NCBI GenBank assembly: GCA_963730735.1
Contig: CAVSSX010000002.1
Location: 1 to 44,351 of the forward strand
DNA length: 44,351 bases
Direction of reading: 5' to 3'
DNA from: CAVSSX01 sp963730735
GTDB lineage: Bacteria; Actinomycetota; Acidimicrobiia; Acidimicrobiales; RAAP-2
Shown: piece by piece, positions 34,197 to 42,309 of the stretch
Position numbering within the stretch: the first letter of the stretch is position 1
Layout: the number at the start of each line of letters is the position of its first letter
Made by a program: the position numbers and the translations under genes
Notes under the pieces: generated by a model
Told to the model about the DNA's origin: nothing
Databases searched by the model: none
What the model saw: the letters and a program-made list of their open reading frames with translations, nothing else

Positions 34197-35663
34197 ATGA
34201 CGGTACGCGGCTACGAGCACCTGTTCATCGGGGGCGCCTGGGTGCCGTCGGAGGGCACCGGGACGATCGAGGTCGTCTCGCCGACGACCGAGGAGGTCGT
34301 GGCCACCGTGCCCGACGCCACCACGGCCGACATCGACCGGGCCGTCGACGTCGCCCGCCGGGCCTTCGACCACGGACCCTGGCCGCGGATGTCCCCGCTC
34401 GAGCGGGGGGCCATCCTGGCCTCGGTGGCCGAGGCCATCACCGCCGAGATGGGCGACCTGGCCGAGACCATCAGCACGGAGATGGGCTCCCCGGTCTCGT
34501 GGGCCCAGCTGGCCCAGGTCCTGGCCCCGTCGATGATCTTCAACTACTACGCCGGGCTCGCCGGCTCCTTCGCCTTCGACGAGGTCCGGTCCGGCCTCCT
34601 CAACCCCGAGGTGCTGGTGACCAAGGAACCGGTGGGGGTGGTCGGCGCTATCGCCCCCTGGAACGTCCCGCTGTTCATCGCCTCGGCCAAGTTGGCTCCG
34701 GCCCTGCTGACCGGCTGCACGGTGGTCTTCAAGCCGGCGCCCGAGACCCCGCTCGACGCCTTCCGGTTGGCCGAGCTGTTCGCCGACGCCGGCCTGCCCG
34801 AGGGCGTGTTGTCGGTCGTCCCGGCCGGCCGTGAGGTGGGTGAGCACCTGGTGACCCATCCCGGGGTGGACAAGATCTCCTTCACCGGTTCGACGGCCGC
34901 CGGCAAGCGGATCGGCGGCCTGTGCGGCGAACGGCTGACCCGCTGCACCCTCGAGCTCGGCGGCAAGTCGGCCGCCGTCATCCTGGACGACGCCGACCTG
35001 TCGACCGCCATTCCGACCTTGCTCCCCAACGCCATCATGAACAACGGCCAGGCCTGCATCGCCCAGACCCGCATCCTGGCCCCGAGGGGTCGCTACCAGG
35101 AGGTCGTCGACGCCCTGGTCGAGCACGTCGGCGCCTTGCGGGTCGGCGACGCCCTGGACCCGGCGACCGAGGTGGGGCCGCTGGTGGCCGACCGTCAACG
35201 CCAGCGGGTCGAGGGCTACATCCAAAGCGGCCAGGACGAGGGGGCCAAGGTGGCCGTGGGGGGCGGTCGCCCGGCCGGCCTCGATCGGGGCTACTACGTC
35301 GAGCCGACCGTCTTCGTGGACGTCGACAACCGGATGCGCATCGCCCAGGAGGAGATCTTCGGTCCGGTCCTGTCGGTCATCGCCTACGACGGCGACGACG
35401 AGGCAGTGGCCATCGCCAACGACTCGGACTACGGCCTCTGCGGGTCGGTGTGGACCGGCGACAACGACCGGGGGCTCGGTATCGCCCGTCGGGTGCGCAC
35501 GGGGACGTACATGCTCAACAGCCCGGTCCCGTTCGACTTCGCCACGCCGTTCGGCGGCTACAAGCAGTCCGGGGTCGGACGGGAGTTCGGACCCGAGGGG
35601 CTCGAGCCGTTCCTCGAGACCAAGTCGATCTCGTTGCCGCCCGGCTTCACCCCGGCGACCTGA
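34197..35663 (+). CDS. NAD(P)-dependent aldehyde dehydrogenase
   Basis: This 488-residue enzyme of the ALDH superfamily oxidises an aldehyde to the carboxylic acid. It has GVVGAIAPWNVPLF, VVFKPAPETPL (cofactor lysine), ISFTGSTAAGKRIG, the general-base glutamate in TLELGGKSAAVILDDAD, and the catalytic cysteine in NNGQACIAQTRI. The C-terminal EEIFGPVLSVIAYD and FGGYKQSGVGREFG are standard. Substrate cannot be assigned. The start is ATG 34197 with GGGAGGGG a few bases upstream (leadered), in contrast to the leaderless gene opposite. Confidence 0.95.
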   Translation: MTVRGYEHLFIGGAWVPSEGTGTIEVVSPTTEEVVATVPDATTADIDRAVDVARRAFDHGPWPRMSPLERGAILASVAEAITAEMGDLAETISTEMGSPVSWAQLAQVLAPSMIFNYYAGLAGSFAFDEVRSGLLNPEVLVTKEPVGVVGAIAPWNVPLFIASAKLAPALLTGCTVVFKPAPETPLDAFRLAELFADAGLPEGVLSVVPAGREVGEHLVTHPGVDKISFTGSTAAGKRIGGLCGERLTRCTLELGGKSAAVILDDADLSTAIPTLLPNAIMNNGQACIAQTRILAPRGRYQEVVDALVEHVGALRVGDALDPATEVGPLVADRQRQRVEGYIQSGQDEGAKVAVGGGRPAGLDRGYYVEPTVFVDVDNRMRIAQEEIFGPVLSVIAYDGDDEAVAIANDSDYGLCGSVWTGDNDRGLGIARRVRTGTYMLNSPVPFDFATPFGGYKQSGVGREFGPEGLEPFLETKSISLPPGFTPAT

Positions 35664-35678
35664 GGCCTCGGCCGGCGG

Positions 35679-36371
35679 TCAGTTCTTCGGGGCGGCCGTG
35701 GGCGAGACGTAGCCCGACAACCGGCCACCCCCGCCGTGCACGTCGGCCGTCAGCTGGTCGTGGCCGGTCTCGACCACGCTGAACCCCGTCCGGGAGCCGT
35801 CGCCGTTGACCACGTTCGGCCCCTTGTCACCAGCGGTCGTCCCGGTGACGACGGCGACGTGGTCGGCCACCAGCTGGCGCACCTGGAGGCCGTAGACGGC
35901 GACGTCGCCCGGCTTGGCCACGTAGTGCGAGCCGACCGGGTGCCAGGTGCCGTGGGCGACGCCCCACAGGTAGAAGCTGGCCGATGCCGAGTTGAGATCG
36001 CCGGGGTGGAGCCGGTAGACGACCAGGGCGCCGGCCTTGCGCCACACCCAGGCGGCGAAGTCGGCGCACCACTGCTCACGTCGGTTGTCGTTGCCGCAGT
36101 TCGCTTTCCCGGCGTGCCAGAAGGCGCTGTAGCGGTTGCAGTAGGTGTCGGCCGGGGCGGTGGTGTAGCCGAGCTGGGAGTTGGCCACCGTCACGATCCG
36201 GTCGGCGAGGGTGGTCGGAGTGGGCGTCGGGCGATCGAGGGCGGCCACGGTGAGGGCGACGATCCCGAGAACGGCCACCGCCGCCACCAGCCCGGCGACC
36301 AGTCGGCGATGGGCCTGGGCCGGCGAGGGGCCACGGACGGCGGGGGCGGCGGGGTGGTCGGTGCTCGGCAT
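35679..36371 (-). CDS. Membrane-anchored CHAP-domain peptidoglycan amidase/peptidase
   Basis: This 230-residue protein has an N-terminal cytoplasmic tail, one hydrophobic helix (LVAGLVAAVAVLGIVALTVA) acting as anchor or uncleaved signal, and an extracytoplasmic CHAP domain. REQWCADFAAWVWRKAG contains the nucleophile cysteine, and VADHVAVVTG has the catalytic histidine. CHAP enzymes cut peptidoglycan amide or peptide bonds. Two extra cysteines (TYCNRY and KANCGN) may form a disulfide. It is last in a minus-strand operon after an unknown protein and a lipoprotein, which suggests a cell-wall remodelling group. I chose ATG 36371, as earlier in-frame sequence overlaps the lipoprotein. Confidence 0.82.
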   Translation of the reverse strand: MPSTDHPAAPAVRGPSPAQAHRRLVAGLVAAVAVLGIVALTVAALDRPTPTPTTLADRIVTVANSQLGYTTAPADTYCNRYSAFWHAGKANCGNDNRREQWCADFAAWVWRKAGALVVYRLHPGDLNSASASFYLWGVAHGTWHPVGSHYVAKPGDVAVYGLQVRQLVADHVAVVTGTTAGDKGPNVVNGDGSRTGFSVVETGHDQLTADVHGGGGRLSGYVSPTAAPKN

Positions 36372-36403
36372 CGAGGCGCGGTGTGGCGTGCGGGCGAAGC
36401 CCG

Positions 36404-36970
36404 CTAGCCGCCCTGTCCCGGCAGCGTGGACGGGGTGGCGGCACCCGTCGACTTGGTGGAGCCGGACGGTGGCAGGCTGCCCACGGTCCCCCCGGACCCC
36501 GACGACCCCGACGACCCCGAGCTCCCGCCGCCACCCGAGGAGGGCAGGCTGCCCACGGTGCCGCCCGAGCTCGACCCCGCCCCGGGCACGAGCGGCTGGG
36601 CCTGGTCGCCCTGCTGCCCGTTGGCTTCCTTGCAGACTGCCTGCAGGGACGAGATGAGGTTCCCCTCGTCGACCCGGGCGGTCTCGGAGATGTCGGTCAT
36701 GAGGGCGTTCCAGTGGCCGTTGTCGGAGTTGGCGGCGGCGGCGATAGGCAGGGCCCGGCGCAGCTCGTTGTAGGCCTGCTGGCGCAGGGACAGGGCCGAG
36801 GCCAACGTGGTGGCGTGCTCCGAGCGGTCGTAGAGGCTGACCGATCTCGCCACGTTGCCGCACGCTTGTCGGGCCAACGCCAGGCCGTCCTGGCTCCCGC
36901 ATCCGGCCAGCACGATGGCCAGAGCGGCGACCGCCGCCAGCAGGGGGGCGGCGGTCGCTCGACGGTGCAC
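36404..36970 (-). CDS. Lipoprotein with helical domain and Gly/Ser-rich tail
   Basis: This 188-residue protein starts at a GTG. Its signal sequence ends in a lipobox (AALAIVLAGCGSQ), so it is predicted to be lipid-anchored outside the membrane through the cysteine at about residue 24. A mostly helical part (ARQACGNVARSVSLYD and SLRQQAYNELRRALP) has two further cysteines. The last 60 residues are Gly/Ser-rich and contain the duplicated phrase GGTVGSLP. No family recognised. It lies 1 nt after the upstream gene and 32 nt before the CHAP gene, so it is probably cotranscribed. Confidence 0.75.
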   Translation of the reverse strand: MHRRATAAPLLAAVAALAIVLAGCGSQDGLALARQACGNVARSVSLYDRSEHATTLASALSLRQQAYNELRRALPIAAAANSDNGHWNALMTDISETARVDEGNLISSLQAVCKEANGQQGDQAQPLVPGAGSSSGGTVGSLPSSGGGGSSGSSGSSGSGGTVGSLPPSGSTKSTGAATPSTLPGQGG

Positions 36971-36971
36971 G

Positions 36972-37529
36972 TCAGCCGAGCCAGCCGTCGGCTGATTCGA
37001 GGAGGTACCGGCTGACGCCGAGGCAGCGGTCGAAGACGTCGCAGAGCAATTCTTCGCCTCCGAGCACCCGGGCCAGCGAGACCGGGTGCCGGGCCATGAT
37101 GTTGAGCCGGCGCTCGGGGCCGTCGGTGGCCGAGGCGTAGGAGTCGATGGCCGAGACCTCGAGCGGGAGTTCCATGCCGGCGATCCCGACCAGGTCGAGG
37201 TGCAGGCGGAGCAGGTCGGGTCCCTTGGGCAGCGGGGGGAGGGCCCAGGTGAACGTCAGGGGGAAGTGGAACTGGTCGGCCGGGTCCTCGTCCTCGGCCA
37301 ACCCCACCACCACGTCCTCGAACGACAGGAGGACCCGGGGGTCCACGTCGAGGGCCAGGTGCAGGTCGAGCGGACCACCGCAGCCCTCCTCGGGGTGCAG
37401 GTCGACTTCCCACACCTGCCGGAGCGAGTAGGTCTCGACGAAGTGCCGCTCATCGTGGACGTGGAACCCGTGGTCCACCGAATGGTCCTTCAGATCGGCC
37501 ACATATCCGGCCACGTCGATTGCCGCCAT
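36972..37529 (-). CDS. Conserved protein of unknown function
   Basis: This 185-residue soluble acidic protein has no membrane segments. Alternating strands suggest a beta-rich fold (LDLHLALDVDPRVLLSFED, HFPLTFTWALP and LLRLHLDLVGIAGMELPLEV), followed by a helical C-terminus. I do not recognise the family. Codon use matches its neighbours. It is first in the operon with the lipoprotein and CHAP protein. A TAGGCT box lies 9 nt before the ATG. Confidence 0.75.
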   Translation of the reverse strand: MAAIDVAGYVADLKDHSVDHGFHVHDERHFVETYSLRQVWEVDLHPEEGCGGPLDLHLALDVDPRVLLSFEDVVVGLAEDEDPADQFHFPLTFTWALPPLPKGPDLLRLHLDLVGIAGMELPLEVSAIDSYASATDGPERRLNIMARHPVSLARVLGGEELLCDVFDRCLGVSRYLLESADGWLG

Positions 37530-37538
37530 CAGGAAACC

Positions 37539-37544
37539 AGCCTA
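37539..37544 (-). promoter_or_regulatory. Possible -10 box TAGGCT for the lipoprotein/CHAP operon
   Basis: TAGGCT read on the minus strand, 9 nt before the ATG at 37529. Same hexamer as gpsA and kgd but with wider spacing. Confidence 0.4.
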
Positions 37545-37600
37545 GCGGTGGCCCCGCCGGGGCGACCATCGGCGACCACGGCCCGGGCGTACCCACCGGG

Positions 37601-37606
37601 TAGCGT
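37601..37606 (+). promoter_or_regulatory. Possible -10 box TAGCGT for the LLM-like gene
   Basis: TAGCGT lies 11 nt before GTG 37618. Confidence 0.35.
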
Positions 37607-37617
37607 CGGCACCCATC

Positions 37618-38451
37618 GTGCACCCCGCCCTCCGGCTCGGATTCGAGCTGCCGCCGATCACCGCGCTGGGTCGAGCCGACCCACCGCTGGCGCCCGCCAC
37701 CGTTCAGGGCCTGGTAGCCGCCGCACGACGCTCGGGGCACGGTGCCGTCTGGTGGGCCGACGGCCCCGACGCCGCCGGGGACCCGTTGACCCTGGTCGCA
37801 GGCCTGTCGAGGGCGGCCGACGGCGTGGCGTTCGGGGCCATGGTCTCGCTCGCCGGCGGACGGGAGCCCTCGGTGCTGGCCCGAGACGTCACGGCGCTCG
37901 AGGCCGTCGTGCCCGGTCGGGCCCTCCTGCTCCTGCGCTCCTCGGCCCCCGGTGTCGGGCCGGACCGAGCCACGGCCGATCCCGCCGAGCCTCTCCAGCG
38001 CCTATTGGAGGCGGCGGCCGTCTGCCGGGCCCTGTTCAGCGGCGAGCGCCGGAGCTTCGAGGGTCGCTTCTACCAGCTCCACGAGGCGGTGAACCGACCC
38101 CCGCCTGCCACGCCGGGTCCGGCGATCATCCTGGACCTGAGCGACGTGGCCCTCCCGGTGGCCGCCGACGACGCGCTGTCGGCGGCCCTGGCCGGAGTGG
38201 ACGCCGTGGCCACTGAGGGGCCGGCGCAGCGGGTCGCGGCGCTGCGTTCGACGGTCGACAACGGCGGTCGGGGACCCGCCGTTGTGTGGCGCGGGTCGCT
38301 GGCCGATGCCGGCCGATCGTCGCTCGACCCGGTCGCCGCGGCGCTCGGAGCCGGCGCCGATGGGGTCCTGTGGCGTTGGGCGACGGAGGATGTGCCGGGC
38401 GCCGACCGCGTCGCCGAGGTCGGCGCGGCCCTCGGTGGGTTGCTCCGGTAG
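37618..38451 (+). CDS. Luciferase-like monooxygenase (LLM) family protein, probably F420-dependent, divergent
   Basis: This 277-residue protein has the weak but recognisable pattern of LLM-class F420 oxidoreductases: LRLGFELPP at the N-terminus, AARRSGHGAVWWAD, and the central FEGRFYQLHEAVNRPPPATP, which corresponds to the conserved hfdGrhy.l..a...p.P segment. The C-terminal part is short and Ala/Gly-rich. It may be a barrel protein that has lost activity or specialised. F420 use is inferred from the family and from CofC and the PPOX protein in this window. The start is GTG 37618. Confidence 0.68.
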   Translation: MHPALRLGFELPPITALGRADPPLAPATVQGLVAAARRSGHGAVWWADGPDAAGDPLTLVAGLSRAADGVAFGAMVSLAGGREPSVLARDVTALEAVVPGRALLLLRSSAPGVGPDRATADPAEPLQRLLEAAAVCRALFSGERRSFEGRFYQLHEAVNRPPPATPGPAIILDLSDVALPVAADDALSAALAGVDAVATEGPAQRVAALRSTVDNGGRGPAVVWRGSLADAGRSSLDPVAAALGAGADGVLWRWATEDVPGADRVAEVGAALGGLLR

Positions 38452-38498
38452 GCCTCGGTTCCGTGGGCCTCGATTCCTGGGCCTCGATTCCCGAGGCC
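38451..38498. repeat. Three tandem GGCCTCG(A/G)TTCC units ending in a hairpin
   Basis: Units begin at 38451, 38466 and 38480, each about 14-15 nt with core GGCCTCGRTTCC. The last unit pairs with CGAGGCC (38492-38498) to form a 7-bp stem with loop ATTCC. The array lies between convergent genes and may act as a terminator for both. Confidence 0.55.
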
Positions 38499-38508
38499 GG
38501 CCAGATGT

Positions 38509-38916
38509 TCAGGCGGGCTGGGGCTGCATCACGATCCGATCGGGGCGGATCGTGAACTTGAGACGGATCTCTCCGGGCTGCCGCATCGGGTAGGAGTCGA
38601 CGCCGAGGTACTTCTTGGCCATGGCGTCGATGTGCTCGTCGGCGCCGTCGGCGGTGATGTCGACCACCTCGCCGTGCAGGGCGATCACGTTGTAGGGGTC
38701 ATCGGGATCGACCACCGAGACGGCGACCTTGGGGTTGCGGGTCATGTTGTTGGCCTTGACCCGCCCCTGGGCGGTGTTCACGACCAGGTTGTCGCCGTCG
38801 ACGTCGATCCACAGCGGCGTGATCTGCGGCGAGCCGTCCTTCGACAGCGTGGCCAGGCTGGCCAGCACCGGCCGGGCCAGCAGCGTGCGGGCCTCGTCGG
38901 TCAGGACATCGGACAT
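38509..38916 (-). CDS. PPOX-class F420-dependent flavin/deazaflavin-binding oxidoreductase
   Basis: This 135-residue split-barrel protein of the pyridoxamine-phosphate-oxidase-like fold has VLASLATLSKDGSPQITPLW at the N-terminus, VVNTAQGRVKANNMTRNPKV and VIALHGEVVDI, and it ends FTIRPDRIVMQPQP. This pattern is typical of the FDOR-B (F420-binding) group in actinobacteria. Such small proteins reduce varied substrates with F420H2 or bind the cofactor. The physiological substrate is unknown. A clear GGAGG lies 6 nt before the ATG. It is convergent with the LLM-like gene. Confidence 0.9.
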   Translation of the reverse strand: MSDVLTDEARTLLARPVLASLATLSKDGSPQITPLWIDVDGDNLVVNTAQGRVKANNMTRNPKVAVSVVDPDDPYNVIALHGEVVDITADGADEHIDAMAKKYLGVDSYPMRQPGEIRLKFTIRPDRIVMQPQPA

Positions 38917-39092
38917 CTCGTACCTCCATCGTTCTCGAGCGTCGCCTGGCAGCGCTCGCCCAGGGTCGTGGTGCCGGTAGCGGCCTCAGGTGGACCCTAC
39001 CGGTCCCACCGGCCGCCGAACCGCCGCCCCGAGGCTGCTTGCGCTCCGCTCGGGTCGCGCCCCATGCTGGCTCGGCACGAAAGGGAGGACCA

Positions 39093-40481
39093 GTGAGCAC
39101 GACCCGTATCGAGACCGACTCCATGGGCGAGATCGAGGTGCCCGACGACCGCTACTGGGGGGCGCAGACCGCCCGGTCGCTCCACCACTTCGACATCGGT
39201 CACGACACGATGCCGCCGTCGTTGATCCGGGCGTTCGGCATCTTGAAGGAGGCGTCGGCCCGGACCAACGCCGACCTGGGCAAGCTCGACGGGCATCTGG
39301 CCGACCTCATCGCCACCGCCGCCCGCGAGGTGTCCGACGGCAAGCTGGACGACGAGTTCCCCTTGCGGATCTGGCAGACCGGCAGCGGGACGCAGACCAA
39401 CATGAACGCCAACGAGGTCATCTCGAACCGGGCCATCCAGCTCGACGGGGGGGTGATGGGCACCAAGTCGCCGGTGCACCCGAACGACCACGTCAACATG
39501 TCCCAGTCCTCCAACGACACCTTCCCGACGGCCATGCACATCGCCGCCGTCGAGCAGATCACCCAGCGCCTGGTGCCCTCGGTCCGGGCGCTGCGCGACG
39601 CCCTGGCCAGCCGGGCCGACGCCTACCAGGACGTCACCAAGATCGGCCGGACGCACCTGATGGACGCCGTGCCGTTGACCCTCGGCCAGGAGATCTCGGG
39701 CTACGTGGCCCAGCTCGACGCCGACCTCGAGCGGCTCGAGCAGTGCCTGGGCGGCCTCTACGAGCTGGCCGCCGGCGGGAGCGCCGTCGGCACCGGCCTC
39801 AACACCCACCCCGAGTTCGGGGCGCGCGTGGCGGCCAAGATCGCCGAGCTGACCGGCCTGCCGTTCGTCACCGCGCCGAACAAGTTCGCCGCCCTGGCGG
39901 CCCACGACGCCCTGGTGTGGGCGAGCGGGGCCCTGCGCACCCTGGCCGTCTCGCTGACCAAGATCGCCGACGACTTCCGGTGGCTCGGCTCGGGCCCCCG
40001 CAGCGGGCTCGGGGAGCTGATGCTGCCCGAGAACGAGCCGGGCTCCTCGATCATGCCGGGCAAGGTCAACCCGACCCAGAGCGAAGCCATGATCATGGTC
40101 TGCATCCAGGTGATCGGGAACGACGCCGCCGTGGCCGTGGCCGGCTCGCGGGGCAACCTCGAGCTCAACGTGTGCAAGCCGGTGATCATCCACAACGTGT
40201 TGCACTCGGTGACGCTGCTGGCCGACGCCTGCCGCGGCTTCCGGGAGTTCTGTGTCGAGGGCTTCGAGCCCAACCTGGCCCAGATCGACCGGCACCTGCA
40301 GAACTCCCTGATGCTGGTGACGGCGCTCAACCCGCTGATCGGCTACGACCGGTCGGCGCAGGTGGCCAAGAAGGCCCACAAGGAGGGCACGACCCTGCGT
40401 GAGGCGGCCATGGACCTGGGCTTCCTCACCGGGGAGGAGTTCGACGGGGCCGTCCGGCCCGAGGAGATGACCCATCCCTGA
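39093..40481 (+). CDS. fumC: Class II fumarate hydratase
   Basis: This 462-residue enzyme of the fumarase/aspartase superfamily interconverts fumarate and L-malate in the TCA cycle. It has RYWGAQTARSLHHF, WQTGSGTQTNMNANEVI, HPNDHVNMSQSSNDTFPTAM, KIGRTHLMDAVPLTLGQE, and the signature loop GSSIMPGKVNPTQSE with the catalytic serine. Length and motifs are standard; the usual final Cys-Glu of the loop is Ser-Glu here. The start is GTG 39093 with AGGGAGG 4 nt upstream, in preference to the in-frame start at 39039. Confidence 0.97.
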   Translation: MSTTRIETDSMGEIEVPDDRYWGAQTARSLHHFDIGHDTMPPSLIRAFGILKEASARTNADLGKLDGHLADLIATAAREVSDGKLDDEFPLRIWQTGSGTQTNMNANEVISNRAIQLDGGVMGTKSPVHPNDHVNMSQSSNDTFPTAMHIAAVEQITQRLVPSVRALRDALASRADAYQDVTKIGRTHLMDAVPLTLGQEISGYVAQLDADLERLEQCLGGLYELAAGGSAVGTGLNTHPEFGARVAAKIAELTGLPFVTAPNKFAALAAHDALVWASGALRTLAVSLTKIADDFRWLGSGPRSGLGELMLPENEPGSSIMPGKVNPTQSEAMIMVCIQVIGNDAAVAVAGSRGNLELNVCKPVIIHNVLHSVTLLADACRGFREFCVEGFEPNLAQIDRHLQNSLMLVTALNPLIGYDRSAQVAKKAHKEGTTLREAAMDLGFLTGEEFDGAVRPEEMTHP

Positions 40482-40528
40482 GCCGCGGCGCAGTGCGCCG
40501 CCGGTCGGAACCAACGAGGAGGACGGAC

Positions 40529-40824
40529 ATGGCGACGGTCCTGAGTGACGCCGAGGTGGCTGCGGCCCTGCGCGACGGGGTCTGGCGTGGGCACACGTCG
40601 ACGGGGCGCTGGTCAAGGAGGCCAAGCGGGGCGACTTCGCCGGGTCGCTCGACTACGTGAACCGGGTCGGGGCGCTGGCCGAGGCGGCCGACCACCACCC
40701 CGACATCGATCTGCGCTGGGACACCGTGACCCTCCGACTGGTCACCCACTCCGACGGGGGCATCACCACCAAGGACGTGGAGCTGGCGACGGCCATCGAC
40801 CGCCTGGACGACGGCGGCGCCTAA
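40529..40824 (+). CDS. Pterin-4a-carbinolamine dehydratase, interrupted by an apparent 1-nt deletion
   Basis: ATG 40529, preceded by GAGGAGGA, encodes MATVLSDAEVAAALRDGVW. The rest of the protein is in another frame: WAHVDGALVKEAKRGDFAGS, then YVNRVGALAEAADHHPDIDL and RLVTHSDGGITTKDVELA. ADHHPDI and THxxGGIT are the PCD/DCoH active-site signatures. Adding one base near 40586 gives 98 residues with no remainder, the normal family size. PCD dehydrates 4a-hydroxytetrahydropterin and often moonlights. Uncorrected, the first frame ends after about 42 residues. It lies 48 nt after fumC and is probably cotranscribed. Confidence 0.75.
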
Positions 40825-40837
40825 CCGAGGGAGCCGC

Positions 40838-41606
40838 CTAGGCGGGGGTGGTCTCCACCAGCCGGTCCCGCAGCCGGGCCACGGTGTCGTCGGTTACGCC
40901 GATGGCCCGCGCGGTACCCTTCGATCGAGCCGTGGCGCTCTCGCAGCCGGGCGAGCAGGTCGGCGATGTTCGCCGGGTCGGCGGCGAACATGGCGTCGGC
41001 CGCCTCGATGGCGGTGCGTCGCTCGGGGTAGCGATCGACGAGCTTGCGCCGCAGTCGGGCCATGGCCTCGGCGCTCAGGGCGTAGTCGGCCAGGATCTCG
41101 TCGTCGGGCACCTCGAGCAGGGCCAGGAGGAGGGCGGCCAGCACGCCGGTCCGATCCTTGCCGGCGGCGCAGTGGAACACCACGCCCCGGGGCCCGGCGC
41201 CGGCGATGACCTCGAACGCCCGGGCGATCTGAGGGGCGGCGTCACGGGTCATGTCGTGGTACTGGGCGCCGAGCAGTCCCGGGGCCACCGTGAAGCGCTC
41301 GGGGTCGGGCAACGTGTCGAGGAACGGCAGGTGGTGGAAGTCGACCGGCACCACGTCCACGGCGAACCGAGCCTCGTCGACCTCGCCGGTCGTGCGCAGG
41401 TCCAGCACGGTCCCGACGCCGAGTGACGCCACGACCTGGAGGTCGGCGGGGGAGAGGCGGGTCAGGCCGTCGGCCCGGAACACGAGGCGCCACCGCACCC
41501 GGCCGCCGCCGGCGGTCGGGTAGCCGCCCAGGTCCCGGAAATTGACGGCTTCGTCGAGCGGGATGTGCCGCTGTCCCGTGGGGTCGTCGCCGAGTTCGGG
41601 GCTCAT
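40838..41606 (-). CDS. Tyrosine phosphatase of the PtpB/SIW14-like type, with an apparent frameshift near its end
   Basis: This protein has NFRDLGGYPTAGGGRVRWRL and FRADGLTRLS, typical of the Mycobacterium PtpB-type family, and the catalytic P-loop FHCAAGKDRTGV with Cys146 and Arg152. These enzymes dephosphorylate protein tyrosine or other phosphoesters. As sequenced, the frame runs on to 40821 with an Arg-rich end. Removing one C from the CCC run at 40905-40907 restores an AIGVTDDTVARLRDRLVET ending that fits the family and stops at 40838, giving 255 residues with no remainder. A TACACT box lies 9 nt before the ATG at 41606. Confidence 0.8.
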
Positions 41607-41615
41607 CGCTGGCGA

Positions 41616-41621
41616 AGTGTA
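41616..41621 (-). promoter_or_regulatory. Possible -10 box TACACT for the phosphatase
   Basis: TACACT read on the minus strand, 9 nt before the ATG at 41606. Same hexamer as the cofC promoter. Confidence 0.4.
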
Positions 41622-41655
41622 GCGACGGGCCCGCGCGACGAGCAGGTGAACCCGG

Positions 41656-42309
41656 TCAGCGGACGGGGAGCTCCCAGAGGGGGAACCAGCGGGCGAGGTC
41701 GGTCTCGACCGGGAGGTCGCTCCCGAGGACGGCCCGGATGCGGAACTCGAGTTCGGTGTCCCGGTGCTCTCGGCCGTCGGGGGCGAACGGGTAGAAGGTG
41801 CCCCGCTTGTAGAGGTACACCAGGTAGAGGGAGCGGACGTCGGCCGCCGCCCCCGGGCCGGGGACGAAGCCGAACACCGAGCACAGGAGCTGCGGGCCCC
41901 AGCCGGCGTCGGTCAGGGTCGAGTTCACCAGGTGGGCCCGGGTGACCAGGCTTTCCATGTCCGGGTCGTCGAGCAGCAGCCAGCGGTAGCCGTAGGCGTC
42001 CTCGGCCTGGGAAAGCCCACCCACCTCGGCCGGGCTGGACGGTGGGGTGGGGGCCCCGGCCGAGTCCTCGGTGTCCAGGCTGGCCGGCGTGGCCGGGTCG
42101 TCGGGCATCGCCAGGAGCTCGCCGATCTCGCGCTGGACGTCCTCGGGCGACTGGCCGGCGGGGGGCTTCCAGCAGACCCCGGCATTGGTCGACGACACCA
42201 ACCCGGCCGCCGTCTGGAGGGTGATCGCCGCCGAAGGGAGCGCGAAGAGGGCGTCCAGGTTGGCCCGGACCGGCTTGGTCCTACCGAGCAGGGTGTCGAA
42301 CAGTCCCAC
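41656..42309 (-). CDS. PspA-associated protein PspAB-like
   Basis: This protein of about 217 residues begins VGLFDTLLGRTKPVRANLDA, followed by FALPSAAITLQTAAGL, the characteristic start of PspAB proteins that accompany the membrane-stress protein PspA in actinobacteria. The middle has an acidic Pro/Ser/Thr stretch (about 85-105). The C-terminus is conserved (YGYRWLLLDDPDMESLVTRA, LLCSVFGFVPG and YLVYLYKRGTFYPFAP). Role: probable accessory factor in envelope-stress response. Neither pspA nor pspAA is visible nearby. I prefer GTG 42309 (TAGGGT box 7 nt upstream) over the in-frame GTG 42318. Confidence 0.83.
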   Translation of the reverse strand: MGLFDTLLGRTKPVRANLDALFALPSAAITLQTAAGLVSSTNAGVCWKPPAGQSPEDVQREIGELLAMPDDPATPASLDTEDSAGAPTPPSSPAEVGGLSQAEDAYGYRWLLLDDPDMESLVTRAHLVNSTLTDAGWGPQLLCSVFGFVPGPGAAADVRSLYLVYLYKRGTFYPFAPDGREHRDTELEFRIRAVLGSDLPVETDLARWFPLWELPVR

